A stretch of 64,000 nt of DNA from assembly GCF_013032505.1 (NCBI RefSeq), contig NZ_WQCG01000003.1, positions 682,001 through 746,000 on the forward strand, in the 5' to 3' direction. This DNA comes from Ruegeria atlantica (GTDB lineage Bacteria > Pseudomonadota > Alphaproteobacteria > Rhodobacterales > Rhodobacteraceae). Shown in pieces: positions 33,454 through 43,501 of this stretch (position 1 is its first letter; each line of letters starts with the position of its first letter). The notes under the pieces are model-generated. The model ran no database searches. It was not told the origin of the DNA and saw nothing but the letters and a program-made list of their open reading frames with translations. The translations under genes and the position numbers were made by a program.

Positions 33454-34245
33454 TCAGTGCCCCAAAATCTGGCTGAGGAACAGTTTCGTCCGCTCGCTTT
33501 TGGGGTTGTTGAAGAACTCTTCCGGTTCGTTCTGCTCAACGATCTGACCGGCATCCATGAAGATCACGCGGTTTGCGACCTGACGGGCAAAACCCATCTC
33601 GTGCGTCACGCACAGCATGGTCATGCCTTCCTCGGCCAGTTCGATCATGGTGTCGAGCACCTCTTTGATCATCTCGGGGTCCAACGCCGATGTCGGTTCA
33701 TCGAACAACATGATCCGAGGCATCATGCAGAGCGAGCGGGCAATCGCCACACGCTGCTGCTGACCACCCGAAAGCTGACCGGGGTACTTATCCGCCTGTT
33801 CGGGGATTTTCACCTTTTCCAGGAAGTGCATCGCACGCTCTTCGGCCTCTTTCTTGGGCGTCTTGCGCACCCAGATCGGGGCCAACGTGCAGTTTTCCAG
33901 AATGCTCAGATGCGGGAACAGGTTGAAGTGCTGGAACACCATGCCAACCTCAGACCGGATCTTGTCGATGTTCTTGAGGTCATTCGACAACTCGGTTCCG
34001 TCCACGACGATCTTGCCCTGCTGGTGTTCTTCCAGCGCGTTCAGGCAGCGGATCAACGTGGACTTACCCGACCCCGACGGCCCCGCGATAACGATCCGCT
34101 CGCCTTGATTGACGGTCAGATTGATGTCGCGCAGCACATGGAAGGACCCGTACCACTTGTTCATGTTGGTGATTTCGATGGCGACCTCGTCGCTCACCTG
34201 CATCTTCGAGCGGTCGATTTCGCGTTCAATTGCAAGTTCAGACAT
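33454..34245 (-). CDS. bztD: polar amino-acid ABC transporter, ATP-binding subunit
   Basis: This 263-residue ATPase has Walker [10 protein letters not shown] (55-63), signature [15 protein letters not shown] and Walker [13 protein letters not shown]. It energises glutamate/glutamine/aspartate-type uptake in the BztABCD (AapJQMP) family, identified from the two large permeases upstream. It is the last gene of the leftward operon. Confidence 0.92.
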   Translation of the reverse strand: MSELAIEREIDRSKMQVSDEVAIEITNMNKWYGSFHVLRDINLTVNQGERIVIAGPSGSGKSTLIRCLNALEEHQQGKIVVDGTELSNDLKNIDKIRSEVGMVFQHFNLFPHLSILENCTLAPIWVRKTPKKEAEERAMHFLEKVKIPEQADKYPGQLSGGQQQRVAIARSLCMMPRIMLFDEPTSALDPEMIKEVLDTMIELAEEGMTMLCVTHEMGFARQVANRVIFMDAGQIVEQNEPEEFFNNPKSERTKLFLSQILGH

Positions 34246-34257
34246 GTGTTGAACTCC

Positions 34258-35586
34258 TTAACGGTGGCCAGTCTGAAGCTTGCGCTCCAGATACATGGAA
34301 TAACGGGACATGGAGAAGCAGACGACGAAGAACAGCGCCGCGATGAACGCGAACAGTTCCCAGTAGATGCCGTTCCAGGCGGTGTCGGCACGGATGGCGG
34401 ATGCCAGTCCGATCACGTCGAATAGTCCGATGATCGACACCAGTGTCGTATCCTTGAAGATCCCGATGAATGTGCTCACGATGCCCGGAATTGAGATTTT
34501 CAGGGCTTGCGGCATGATGATCAGTCGCTGTGCTTGCCAGTAGTTCAGGCCGAGACTGTCGGCACCTTCATACTGACCCCGTGGCAGAGCAGCCAGACCA
34601 CCCCGGATCACCTCGGCCATATAGGCAGCCGAGAACAGGGTCATCATGATCATCACCCGCAGGATGATGTCAAAGTTGGTGCCCGGTGGCAGGAACAGGT
34701 TCAGCAGCAGCGAGGCCACAAACAAAAGGGTGATTAGAGGCACGCCGCGGATGAACTCGATAAAGCCCACGCACAGGTACTTAACGATCAACAGGTCGGA
34801 CTGACGGCCCAGCGCCAACACGATTCCAATCGGCAACGAAACACCGATGGCCACAACACCCAGCAAGATCGCGAGCATGAACCCACCGAACTGACGACTT
34901 TGGACCGCTTCAATGCCGATTGGGATGATCGATGCCATTGCACTGGCGAAATAGCTGGAGATGACCAGCCACCAAACCACGGAGGCCAAAACCCCAAGAA
35001 TTATGCCAAACAGGCCGCTCAGTTGCTTGCTGACCAGTGTGTAGACACCCCAACCAACAACAAAACCCAGCGCTGCCGAGATCGGGCCCCAAATCGTACC
35101 GCCCCACATAAGCCAGACCATCAGGAAGGGGTAGATCGCCGAAAAGATCAGCATCTTGGTTGGCACACGGTCCGAATATAGAACCGGAGCTAGTGCCACT
35201 AGCAACAGTAGCAGTGCAACGATCGGACGCCAGTACAGATGGCTTGGGTAGAACCCAAACAGCAACTGCAGCCAGCGATCGTTGATCACCGCCCAACAGG
35301 CATGGCCATGGGTTGAACCCCAAGTTGCCATCATGATCTCGCGGCATTCGTTCAGCGAGTTCGCGTTCCAGACGGACTGGAAGACCCACGGCAGAACACC
35401 CGATAGAACGTAGTAGATCGCATAAAGCGAAATCAACGTCAGGATCGAGTTGAACCAGCCGGAAAACAGGTTGTGCCTGATCCAGCCAATCGCACCGACT
35501 TCAGACGCTGGCGGAGCTTGTTCCGGCAACATCTCTGTGCGGACAAATGAAACATCACTCATATTACCGCTCCACCAGTTTGACAC
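34258..35586 (-). CDS. bztC: polar amino-acid ABC transporter permease (BztC/AapM)
   Basis: This 442-residue permease is much longer than usual HisM-type permeases, as expected for BztC/AapM, with about eight hydrophobic helices. The C-terminal EAA-type loop (EVIRGGLAALPRGQYEGADSLGL) docks on the ATPase. It overlaps the upstream permease gene by 23 bases and is 12 bases from the ATPase gene. Confidence 0.92.
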   Translation of the reverse strand: MSNWWSGNMSDVSFVRTEMLPEQAPPASEVGAIGWIRHNLFSGWFNSILTLISLYAIYYVLSGVLPWVFQSVWNANSLNECREIMMATWGSTHGHACWAVINDRWLQLLFGFYPSHLYWRPIVALLLLLVALAPVLYSDRVPTKMLIFSAIYPFLMVWLMWGGTIWGPISAALGFVVGWGVYTLVSKQLSGLFGIILGVLASVVWWLVISSYFASAMASIIPIGIEAVQSRQFGGFMLAILLGVVAIGVSLPIGIVLALGRQSDLLIVKYLCVGFIEFIRGVPLITLLFVASLLLNLFLPPGTNFDIILRVMIMMTLFSAAYMAEVIRGGLAALPRGQYEGADSLGLNYWQAQRLIIMPQALKISIPGIVSTFIGIFKDTTLVSIIGLFDVIGLASAIRADTAWNGIYWELFAFIAALFFVVCFSMSRYSMYLERKLQTGHR

Positions 35587-36832
35587 GGTTATTGTACCAG
35601 TTCATCACCGCCGAAATGCTCAGCGAGATGCACAGATAGACCAGCATCAGCAGCAGAACACATTCCAGTTCGCGGCCGGTCTGGTTCATGGTGATGCCAC
35701 CCAATGTACCCGTGATGTCCATGTATCCGACCGCAATCGCCAGTGACGAGTTCTTGGTCAGGTTCAGATAGTTCGAGATCATCGGCGGAATAATCACCCG
35801 CAGCGCCTGCGGCAGGATCACCAAACGCATGATCCGGCCCGGACGCAGTCCTAAAGCAGCGGCTGCCTCGCTCTGACCCTTTGAGATGGCTAGGATACCA
35901 GCGCGCACGATCTCGGCGATGAAGGCTGCTGTGTACAGCGACAAGGCCAGCCACAACGCGATCAATGAGTTGCGCATATGGGTGCCGCCCTTGAAGTTGA
36001 AACCCTTTAGTTCAGGGTAGCCGAGGTGGAAGCCCAGTGCTGCAAGCAGGATGATCATCGGAACGAACAGGATGCCCAACTGGATATGCCAGATTTTCGG
36101 GCGGTCACCGGTCGCCTCTTGTTTGGCTGCGGCCCAGGCCGAAACCTTGCGCATGGTAAAGATACTACCACCCAGAACGATCAGAAAAGCAATCAGGTCC
36201 AACGAAACATCGAACCGAATGCTTGATGTTCCGAACAGGTGGATGTCACCCAAGCTGCGCGAAAACAGGAACTCGGGGATATACACGCCGCGATTAGTGA
36301 CAGCGACGGAATTGAACAAATCCATCGTAGCTGTCGGGTTATCGCCCCGGAATGCGTTTGGTGCTGGTAGACCCTCGATCAGAATGGCCATTGCCAGAAC
36401 GATCCACAACAAAACAGGCACATTGCGGAACATCTCGACATAGACGGTCATGATCCGCGCGACCAACCAGTTGTTGGACAGGCGCAGGACACCAACCAGA
36501 ACGCCGACGATTGTCGCTGTGATACAACCCAAAACAGCTACGACCAGCGTGTTTAGCAGACCTATAAAGGCTGCTCTCAGGTGGCTGTCTTGTGAGCTGT
36601 ATTCCAACAAACGCTGATTGATATCATAGCTTGCCGATTCCCCGAAAAAGCCAAACTCGACCGGTTTGCCCAGAGCCTCGAGGTTTTGAATAGTGTTAGA
36701 AATAATCCAGGCTGCCAGAAGCATGAAACCGATCAATGCAATGACCTGAATGGTCGCTGATCGGTACCGCGTATCATAAAGGAGCATGGACAGCCGGAAC
36801 TGCTCCTTCGGCGGGTCAGTGAGAGTCGTCAT
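35564..36832 (-). CDS. bztB: polar amino-acid ABC transporter permease (BztB/AapQ)
   Basis: This 422-residue permease pairs with the previous one to form the channel. Its EAA-type loop reads EIVRAGILAISKGQSEAAAALGL, and its extended N-terminal half is characteristic of BztB/AapQ. It follows the binding-protein gene after a hairpin that may lower its expression relative to the binding protein. Confidence 0.92.
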   Translation of the reverse strand: MTTLTDPPKEQFRLSMLLYDTRYRSATIQVIALIGFMLLAAWIISNTIQNLEALGKPVEFGFFGESASYDINQRLLEYSSQDSHLRAAFIGLLNTLVVAVLGCITATIVGVLVGVLRLSNNWLVARIMTVYVEMFRNVPVLLWIVLAMAILIEGLPAPNAFRGDNPTATMDLFNSVAVTNRGVYIPEFLFSRSLGDIHLFGTSSIRFDVSLDLIAFLIVLGGSIFTMRKVSAWAAAKQEATGDRPKIWHIQLGILFVPMIILLAALGFHLGYPELKGFNFKGGTHMRNSLIALWLALSLYTAAFIAEIVRAGILAISKGQSEAAAALGLRPGRIMRLVILPQALRVIIPPMISNYLNLTKNSSLAIAVGYMDITGTLGGITMNQTGRELECVLLLMLVYLCISLSISAVMNWYNNRVKLVER

Positions 36833-36920
36833 GACCTATGTTTATCCCCGTGCATCCCGATTTTTGTCGGCGAAGTTGGTCTTCGCTCAATCTATTCGGG
36901 AGTGTTTCTTATTCATGGAA

Positions 36921-36948
36921 AAAGGGCGCAGGTTGCCCTGCGCCCTTT
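36921..36948 (-). terminator. intercistronic terminator/attenuator after the binding-protein gene
   Basis: AAAGGGCGCAGG and CCTGCGCCCTTT pair perfectly over 12 bp with a 4-base loop, followed on the minus strand by a T-run. It lies between bztA and bztB, where partial termination commonly favours the binding protein. Confidence 0.85.
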
Positions 36949-36958
36949 CCCGTGGATT

Positions 36959-37978
36959 TTAGCGGAACGGCGGCGAGTACAGCAGACCACCATCGGTCCA
37001 CTGTGCGTTCAGACCGCGTGCCAGACCAATCGGAGTTTCTTCGCCGATGTTCTGGGCAAACACTTCACCGTAGTTGCCACCCGCCTTGATTGCGCGTGCA
37101 GCCCAGTCAGCGTCCAGACCCAGCATCTCGCCCAGAGTTCCTTCGGTACCCAGCAGACGGTTTACTTCGGGGTTGTCACCAGCACCCGAGCTCAGTTCGT
37201 CGATATTGGCCGAGGTAACACCCAGCTCTTCAGCCGAAATAAGCGCGTTCAGGGTCCAGCGGACAACATCGCCCCACTCGTGGTCGCCATGACGGACCAG
37301 CGGGCCCAGCGGCTCTTTCGAGATGATTTCGGGCAGCAGGACGTGATCACCGGGGTTTTCGAACGTGGCGCGGGTAGCGGCCAGGCCCGAAGCGTCGGTG
37401 GTGTAAACGTCACATGCACCAGCCAGATACTGCTGCTGCGCTTCGGCGTTGGTTTCGATCGGAACCGGCTCGTAGCTGATGTTGTTCGAGCGGAAGAAGT
37501 CCGCCAGGTTCAGCTCGGTGGTGGTGCCGGTCTGGATGCAGACGGTCGCGCCGTCCAGTTCCTTAGCCGAGGTTACACCCAGCGCTTTTGGAACCATGAA
37601 ACCCTGACCGTCATAGTAGTTGACGCCCACAAATTCGAACTTCAGGTCCACATCGCGGCTGAACGTCCAGGTGGTGTTACGGGCCAGCATGTCGATCTCA
37701 CCCGAAGCCAGCGCGGTAAAGCGTGTCTTACCGGTGGTCGGAACGAATTCAACTGCGCTTGCGTCACCCAGTACGGCGGCGGCAACGGCACGGCATACTG
37801 CCACGTCAAAGCCTTTCCATTCGCCGTTGGCATCCGGTGCGGCAAAGCCAACCAGACCGGTGGTCACGCCACAGTTCAATTTGCCACGGGCCTTGACGTC
37901 GTCAACAGTGCCCGCAGTGGCTGCTGCAGCAGCCAGACCGGCAACTGTGGCCACGCCCAAAATTACGGATTTTTTCAT
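36959..37978 (-). CDS. bztA: polar amino-acid ABC transporter, periplasmic binding protein
   Basis: This 339-residue protein has a clear signal peptide (MKKSVILGVATVAGLAAAAATAG) and the family-3 solute-binding pattern GKLNCGVTTGLVGFAAPDANGEWKGFDV. BztA/AapJ proteins bind several polar and acidic amino acids. It is the first gene of the four-gene transporter operon. Confidence 0.93.
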   Translation of the reverse strand: MKKSVILGVATVAGLAAAAATAGTVDDVKARGKLNCGVTTGLVGFAAPDANGEWKGFDVAVCRAVAAAVLGDASAVEFVPTTGKTRFTALASGEIDMLARNTTWTFSRDVDLKFEFVGVNYYDGQGFMVPKALGVTSAKELDGATVCIQTGTTTELNLADFFRSNNISYEPVPIETNAEAQQQYLAGACDVYTTDASGLAATRATFENPGDHVLLPEIISKEPLGPLVRHGDHEWGDVVRWTLNALISAEELGVTSANIDELSSGAGDNPEVNRLLGTEGTLGEMLGLDADWAARAIKAGGNYGEVFAQNIGEETPIGLARGLNAQWTDGGLLYSPPFR

Positions 37979-38185
37979 TTTTACCTCTTCCTGATTATCC
38001 GCCCCTGTCCGAGGCGGCTCTGTCCGGCACCTCTGGCACCAGAAAGGTTACTCCAAAGGTGTCTCCCCTTTAGTGGGCATGAGTTTGCTCGCATTCATAA
38101 ACAAACGTCAAGGGTCGGATCAGGGAAAACGATGAGTCAACTCAGCGATGACCGCATCTGTATCACAATTTAATGCCCGGTAGGC
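37979..38185 (-). promoter_or_regulatory. upstream region of the amino-acid transporter operon
   Basis: These 207 bases precede bztA. On the minus strand TTGACG (38106-38111) is a reasonable -35 box, but the -10 region 17 bases later is weak. This gap should hold the operon promoter. No ORF is seen. Confidence 0.35.
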
Positions 38186-38893
38186 TCAGATAGAGATTTC
38201 AAAGAACCGTTTTGCGTGTAGGAACGCAGCCTTTTTGATCTCGGCCGCCGCGTGCGCCTCGTCGTCGTGGCCCCATTGTTCGATTTGCCAGGCCTCGTCG
38301 AGCCTTGAGATTTCCCAGATATCCCCGGCCGGGCGCCAACCCATGGCGGCAGCAAATCCAAGGACCAGCGAGCCGGAGAGGCTGACCAGATCGTGGAAAG
38401 CAGCAAGCTGGAAGTCGTTGAAATCGTGAACGCGACCTCGAAGTGCGTTTAGCACTTCCGCAGACTGTGGCTGATGCAGCACACCAGCCACGGGAATCAA
38501 TCGCGCGGCCAGAGTTTCAGCCGCCCAATCCAGGGCCGGGTCCCATTGATCGGCTTGCCGTTGTTGCAACGTTTGCGGGTGGGTCGCCCGGTAACACAGC
38601 AGATCCGAATCGCCGTAGTCGGCCAGCATGTCTGCAACCTCGGCGTGCTGATGACGTACCTTGTCGATGGCCGCGTTTGCCGAACGCGTGAACGGCATGA
38701 GGGTCGGATCGACCTCTTTTTCCTGAGCATCCCATTCAGCCGCAACCGCTTCGGCCATCGCCTGGGTCGGCAGTATCAACGCTGCCTTGGCCGGTGTTTT
38801 GACCCGGCGGCCATCCAGTTCAACCGTGTATCCGTCGTCCGCTTGGACAACCGCACTTGCGGTCCAAAATCGCTTGGGCTTCCAGTCGCTCAT
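38186..38893 (-). CDS. ATP12-family F1-ATPase assembly chaperone
   Basis: This 235-residue protein begins MSDWKPKRFWTASAVV and shows the ATP12 pattern: a VELDGRRVKTPAKAAL beta region, then a helical half with AAEWDAQEKEVDP and LMPFTRSANAAIDKV. In mitochondria ATP12 binds the alpha subunit of F1. Alphaproteobacterial homologues are assumed to do likewise. The start lies just past the upstream HAD stop. Confidence 0.88.
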   Translation of the reverse strand: MSDWKPKRFWTASAVVQADDGYTVELDGRRVKTPAKAALILPTQAMAEAVAAEWDAQEKEVDPTLMPFTRSANAAIDKVRHQHAEVADMLADYGDSDLLCYRATHPQTLQQRQADQWDPALDWAAETLAARLIPVAGVLHQPQSAEVLNALRGRVHDFNDFQLAAFHDLVSLSGSLVLGFAAAMGWRPAGDIWEISRLDEAWQIEQWGHDDEAHAAAEIKKAAFLHAKRFFEISI

Positions 38894-38897
38894 GTCT

Positions 38898-39569
38898 TCA
38901 GGTCCAGATGTCATCCAGCGCACGGGGCAGCTGATCAAAGGTTTCAATAATGCGAGCCGCACCGGTTAGGGCGGAACGGTCATGATATCCCCAGGATACG
39001 CCAATTCCCGCCACCCCGGCGGCCTGTGCCATATCCATATCGAACCGGGTGTCGCCAATCATCACCGTATCCACCGCATCAACGCCGGTTTCGGAACGGG
39101 CTGTATCGATCATCGACGGATGAGGTTTCGAAGGATGATGGTCAGCAACCTGTCGGGTCACGAAAAAGCGCTCCAGATTATGCGCTTCGATCAAGGCGTC
39201 CAGGCCGCGTTGAGATTTACCGGTTGCCACACCCAACAACATCTCAGGGATGGAATGCAGTGCTTGGATAACCTCCCGCGCACCGGGATAAAGCGGAGAG
39301 CTTGCGGCCCCCTGTTCCAGACGGTGTGCGTGATAAGCCTGTTTGTAACCCTCAACCAATTTATGCTGAACCGTTTCGCCCTGCTCGGGCGCAAGCTGGG
39401 CCATGGCATTAGGCAAGGACAGACCGACAATAGACAAAATCGCCTTGCGGGCGGGGACCGGCAGGGACTGGGCGTCGAAACTGGCGGTCATCGCTGCGAC
39501 AATGCTGCCTTGACTGTCAACAAGCGTTCCGTCCACATCGAACAGCACCAGACGCAAGGGTGCGCTCAT
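38898..39569 (-). CDS. HAD-family phosphatase, phosphoglycolate phosphatase-like
   Basis: This 223-residue enzyme has HAD motif I LFDVDGTLVDS with D11 and D13, a helical cap, motif II near VATGKS, and motif IV IGDTRFDMDMAQAAG. The gph-like assignment is by overall pattern and the substrate is unproven. It overlaps the pseudouridine synthase gene by 4 bases. Confidence 0.85.
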   Translation of the reverse strand: MSAPLRLVLFDVDGTLVDSQGSIVAAMTASFDAQSLPVPARKAILSIVGLSLPNAMAQLAPEQGETVQHKLVEGYKQAYHAHRLEQGAASSPLYPGAREVIQALHSIPEMLLGVATGKSQRGLDALIEAHNLERFFVTRQVADHHPSKPHPSMIDTARSETGVDAVDTVMIGDTRFDMDMAQAAGVAGIGVSWGYHDRSALTGAARIIETFDQLPRALDDIWT

Positions 39570-40609
39570 TGCAGTTCCTCGAACGGATCATCCGCGGCCA
39601 GATCTTCGGTCCAGCCGAAAGTGTCCCAACTGTGTTTCATATGCTCAGGCAAGGGCGCCTTAACGGTAATGGTCTTGCGTGTGACCGGATGCTGGAAAGA
39701 AGCCTGCCGCGCGTGCAAATGCAGTTTTTTGCTAATAATCCCACCCAATTGGGCGCCCCAGCCATCGCCCAGGTTTTCTTGCCCCGAGCCACCGTATTTG
39801 CCATCCCCGACAATTGGATGGCCAATTGCCGCCATATGCGCCCGTAACTGGTGTGTGCGCCCGGTAATCGGCTCCATCGCCACCCACGAGGCGCGGCCCG
39901 CGACCCGATAAAGCGTTGAATAGAGCGTATGCGCTCGTTTCGCACCGGGGGTTTCGTCAATTTCATTCAGATGCACGGGTATCATCTTTTCGCCTTCGCC
40001 GTGCTTGCCGTGACCGGGGGCCTTCACCAACCCGGTCTTGATTTCACCCAGATATGGCGTCGGCACGCCTGCCACCAACGCCCAGTAAATCTTGCGGGTG
40101 TCGCGATGACGAAAAGCAGCCGTCAGCCCTTTGGCCGCCTCGCGGGTGCGGGCCAACAGCAGAACACCCGACGTGTCCTTGTCCAAGCGGTGCACAAGGC
40201 GGGGATTTTCATCATAGCCAAAGCGCAGAGCCTCGGACAAACCATCTACATGGCGGGTTTGGCCACTGCCGCCCTGCACCGGAAGACCCTGGGGCTTGTT
40301 CAGCGCCAGAACATGATCGTCACGGTAGATCACGCAGGACTGGATCATCTTGGCATCCGCGTCCGATATACGTCGTCTGACCTCGGCCGGTTTGTGATCG
40401 GCATCCGGCAGCGGCGGCACACGTACAACCTGCCCGACTTCAAGCCGGGTCGAGGCTTTGACCCGCCCTCCTTCAACGCGCAGTTCGCCTTTGCGGCACA
40501 TCTTTTCGATTCGACCCTGGCTGACATGCGGGAACAGTCGGCGCAACCACCGGTCAATCCGCTGATCGCCATCCCCCTCTGCCACGGTGATCAATTGTAC
40601 GCCACTCAT
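39566..40609 (-). CDS. rluC: RluC/RluD-type 23S rRNA pseudouridine synthase
   Basis: This 347-residue RluA-family enzyme has an N-terminal S4 domain (RIDRWLRRLFPHVSQGRIEKMCRKGELRV) and the catalytic motif RLVHRLDKDTSGVLLLA. It isomerises uridines in 23S rRNA; RluC rather than RluD is a best guess. It lies in the RluC-HAD-ATP12 leftward run. Confidence 0.88.
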   Translation of the reverse strand: MSGVQLITVAEGDGDQRIDRWLRRLFPHVSQGRIEKMCRKGELRVEGGRVKASTRLEVGQVVRVPPLPDADHKPAEVRRRISDADAKMIQSCVIYRDDHVLALNKPQGLPVQGGSGQTRHVDGLSEALRFGYDENPRLVHRLDKDTSGVLLLARTREAAKGLTAAFRHRDTRKIYWALVAGVPTPYLGEIKTGLVKAPGHGKHGEGEKMIPVHLNEIDETPGAKRAHTLYSTLYRVAGRASWVAMEPITGRTHQLRAHMAAIGHPIVGDGKYGGSGQENLGDGWGAQLGGIISKKLHLHARQASFQHPVTRKTITVKAPLPEHMKHSWDTFGWTEDLAADDPFEELQ

Positions 40610-40715
40610 ACCGATATCCCCTTCACGCGGCGGTTCCGCGCGGATTGTGTGCCCTCAGGTGCCTTAGAAAACATGCGCGTCTGTGGCGTGCCGCACGGCA
40701 AGAGTCAAGCCAGCG

Positions 40716-42029
40716 CTAGGACCTGTTCCGCTGCGACCGAAGCTTAGCAAAGTAATCCAGCCGCTTTTTCAGTTCCCGCTCAAAACCACGCTCCACGGGC
40801 TGATACAGCTCGGGTCGGTCCATTCCATCGGGAAAATAGTTCTGACCCGAAAACCCATCCTCTGCATCATGATCATAAGCATAGCCCGCGCCATAGCCCT
40901 GATCTTTCATCATCGACGTCGGTGCGTTCAGGATATGCTTTGGCGGCGGTTCGCTACCCGATTGCTTGGCCAGCCTCATGGCGGCTTTGTAGCCTACATA
41001 AGCGCCGTTCGATTTGGGAGCCAAAGCCAGATAGACCAGCGCCTGCGCGATGGCCAGTTCACCCTCGGGGCTGCCCAGGCGTTCGTAAGTTTCCCACGCG
41101 TGCAAGCAGATCGACTGCGCCTGCGGATCGGCGAGACCGATGTCTTCGACCGCCATCCGCGTAATCCGCCGTGCAAGATATCGCGGATCTTCTCCACCCG
41201 TCAGCATCCGCGCGAACCAATAGAGCGCCGCATCCGGGTCAGATCCGCGCACGGACTTATGCAGGGCCGAAATCAGATTGTAGTGCTCGTCCCCGGATTT
41301 GTCGTATTTGGCCGCGCGGCGCATTAGCCGTGTGGACAACGCATCAGGGTCCAGCGGTGCATCCACCTTCCAAGCCGCAACTTGTTCGATCAGATTCAAC
41401 AGCGCGCGCCCGTCGCCATCCGCCATCTCTTGCAGAGCTTCGCGGGCATTGCCCGTCAACGGCAGGGCGCGGTCCAGCTCTTTCTCTGCGCGCTGTGTCA
41501 GACGTTCAAGGTCGGCGAGGCTGAGCCGTTCAAGGACAAGTACCTGTGCTCGGCTAAGCACAGCGGCGTTAAGCTCAAAGGACGGGTTCTCGGTCGTGGC
41601 CCCGACCAGCAGGATCGTCCCATCCTCCATATGCGGCAGGAACCCGTCCTGCTGCGCTTTGTTGAAGCGATGGATTTCGTCAACGAACAGCAACGTGCCC
41701 TGCCCGTTCTGCCGACGGAACTTGGCCGCTTCGAACACTTTCTTCAGATCTGGAACGCCAGTGAATATCGCACTGATCTGAACAAATTGCAGGTCAGTTT
41801 CCTTTGCCAGCAAGCGTGCAATGGTGGTTTTCCCGACGCCCGGCGGACCCCAGAAAACCAAACTGGACAGGCTACCCGAGGCCAACATAACCCCCAGTGG
41901 AGCGTCCGGGCCAAGAACCTGCTGTTGTCCGATGACGTCAGCCAACGACTGCGGGCGTAACCGATCCGCCAACGGGCGGTTCGGGTTTGGCGCGGGCGCG
42001 GTCGCCCCGGTATCGAATAGATCACTCAC
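40716..42029 (-). CDS. rarA: replication-associated recombination protein A
   Basis: This 437-residue AAA+ protein (RarA/MgsA) acts at stalled replication forks. It shows Walker A GPPGVGKTT, Walker B LFVDEIHRF, the N-terminal RPLADRLRPQSLADVIGQ and the C-terminal RYPHDPE-like region. A GTG start at 42029 gives normal length; a longer frame overlaps the protease gene. Confidence 0.93.
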   Translation of the reverse strand: MSDLFDTGATAPAPNPNRPLADRLRPQSLADVIGQQQVLGPDAPLGVMLASGSLSSLVFWGPPGVGKTTIARLLAKETDLQFVQISAIFTGVPDLKKVFEAAKFRRQNGQGTLLFVDEIHRFNKAQQDGFLPHMEDGTILLVGATTENPSFELNAAVLSRAQVLVLERLSLADLERLTQRAEKELDRALPLTGNAREALQEMADGDGRALLNLIEQVAAWKVDAPLDPDALSTRLMRRAAKYDKSGDEHYNLISALHKSVRGSDPDAALYWFARMLTGGEDPRYLARRITRMAVEDIGLADPQAQSICLHAWETYERLGSPEGELAIAQALVYLALAPKSNGAYVGYKAAMRLAKQSGSEPPPKHILNAPTSMMKDQGYGAGYAYDHDAEDGFSGQNYFPDGMDRPELYQPVERGFERELKKRLDYFAKLRSQRNRS

Positions 42030-42033
42030 CAGA

Positions 42034-43419
42034 TCACAACCGGAAACGCAGGGATACTTGCTGTCCGCCACGCAGAACATCCAGGTTCACGCGACGTCCA
42101 GGATCCGTCAGGGCGCGTACAACGTCCTGCGGGTGCTTGATATCAGCACCGTTAATATGTTGAAGCACGTCACCCGCGCGCAAACCGGAACGCCCGCCAA
42201 ACCGGTCAGCATCCACCACGACCACGCCGGTTTGCGTCAGCTTCAATCCCATCCGTATGATCACGGCCGGGTTGACGCGCGAAACCTTCAGACCCGGCAT
42301 CACTGTGTCGTCATTCAGAACGGTTTCGTCAGCCGGTGGGGTTTCCGGGACTTTGATCAGGGCAACCTCAACGTCTGCGCGATCGTCGCCTCGCAACCGG
42401 GTTAGGATCGATGTGCCGCCGACCCCTGCCACGGACATGCGAAACTTCATCTCGGCGGGTGAGTTCACCTCATCACCATCAACATGGGTCACCACATCGC
42501 CGATGCGCAGGCCAGCGTCAGCCAGCGGGCTCAGATCATGCAGATTGGTGATGACAACACCCATCGGAATAACCAGCCCCAGAGATTCGGCAATATCCGC
42601 ACTCATGTGTTGTCCAGTCACACCCGCCCACGGGCTGACAAAGCTGTCATTCCCTGCCTTGGCCTGGCGCAGAAACTCGGCCACCAAGTTGGCCGGGATT
42701 GCAAACCCAATGCCGTTGGAACCACCAGAACGCGTCAGGATCGAGGTGTTGATCCCGATCAGATCACCATTCACGTCGATCAGCGCCCCGCCGGAATTGC
42801 CCGGATTAATCGCGGCGTCGGTCTGAATGAAGTACCCACGTGCATTACCCGTCGCTGTCCCAGTCCGCGCCAGACCTGAGATGATGCCAGAAGACACGGT
42901 TTGGCCGACACCAAACGGGTTGCCAATCGCCAGTGCCAGCTCTCCCACCTCGACGTGGTCGGAGTCGCGAAAGTTCAGATGCGGCAGGTCTTTGGCCTCG
43001 TCCAACCGCAGTATCGCAATATCGCTTTCCTGGTCCCCCAGCACCACGTGTGCCGAATACTCACGCCGATCAGTTGTCACGACGCGGATTTCTGTGGCAG
43101 TTCCAACAACGTGGTAGTTCGACACCACATAGCCGTCCGCAGACAAAATGACGCCCGAGCCCAGCGAGTTCTGAACTCGCGGGCGCGGTTCGGCAAATCC
43201 CCCGCCAAAGAACTCTTCAAAAAACGGGTCCGAGAAAAACGGATTGGCCCCGCCCTGTCTTACGATCTTGGCATAAATATTGACGACTGCGGGTGAGGCC
43301 TGTTTCACCACCGGGGCGAAACCGAGGCTGATTTCGGCCTGCGATGTTGGTACCTTTGTTTCAGCATTTGCTGACATTGCAAGCGTCGCCAGCATCAGAG
43401 AACAGAGAACTTTCCGCAT
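42034..43419 (-). CDS. Do-type periplasmic serine protease (DegP/DegQ family)
   Basis: This 461-residue protein has a signal peptide (MRKVLCSLMLATLAMSANA), the catalytic triad H103, D133 and S209 (NPGNSGGAL), and two PDZ domains in the C-terminal half. It degrades or refolds misfolded envelope proteins. ATG 43419 is chosen because it begins the signal peptide. Confidence 0.93.
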   Translation of the reverse strand: MRKVLCSLMLATLAMSANAETKVPTSQAEISLGFAPVVKQASPAVVNIYAKIVRQGGANPFFSDPFFEEFFGGGFAEPRPRVQNSLGSGVILSADGYVVSNYHVVGTATEIRVVTTDRREYSAHVVLGDQESDIAILRLDEAKDLPHLNFRDSDHVEVGELALAIGNPFGVGQTVSSGIISGLARTGTATGNARGYFIQTDAAINPGNSGGALIDVNGDLIGINTSILTRSGGSNGIGFAIPANLVAEFLRQAKAGNDSFVSPWAGVTGQHMSADIAESLGLVIPMGVVITNLHDLSPLADAGLRIGDVVTHVDGDEVNSPAEMKFRMSVAGVGGTSILTRLRGDDRADVEVALIKVPETPPADETVLNDDTVMPGLKVSRVNPAVIIRMGLKLTQTGVVVVDADRFGGRSGLRAGDVLQHINGADIKHPQDVVRALTDPGRRVNLDVLRGGQQVSLRFRL

Positions 43420-43501
43420 GATCCATCCGTTGGTTAATCGCCTATCGGATATGCGTCTACACGGGCCGTAATGCAAGCATCGGTTCAGCGCGTCGGAGCC
43501 G

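Noticed and set aside
36902..38173. 423-residue + strand ORF opposite the binding-protein gene
   Set aside because: It is an antisense shadow of bztA, which has a signal peptide and family motifs; the shadow has none.
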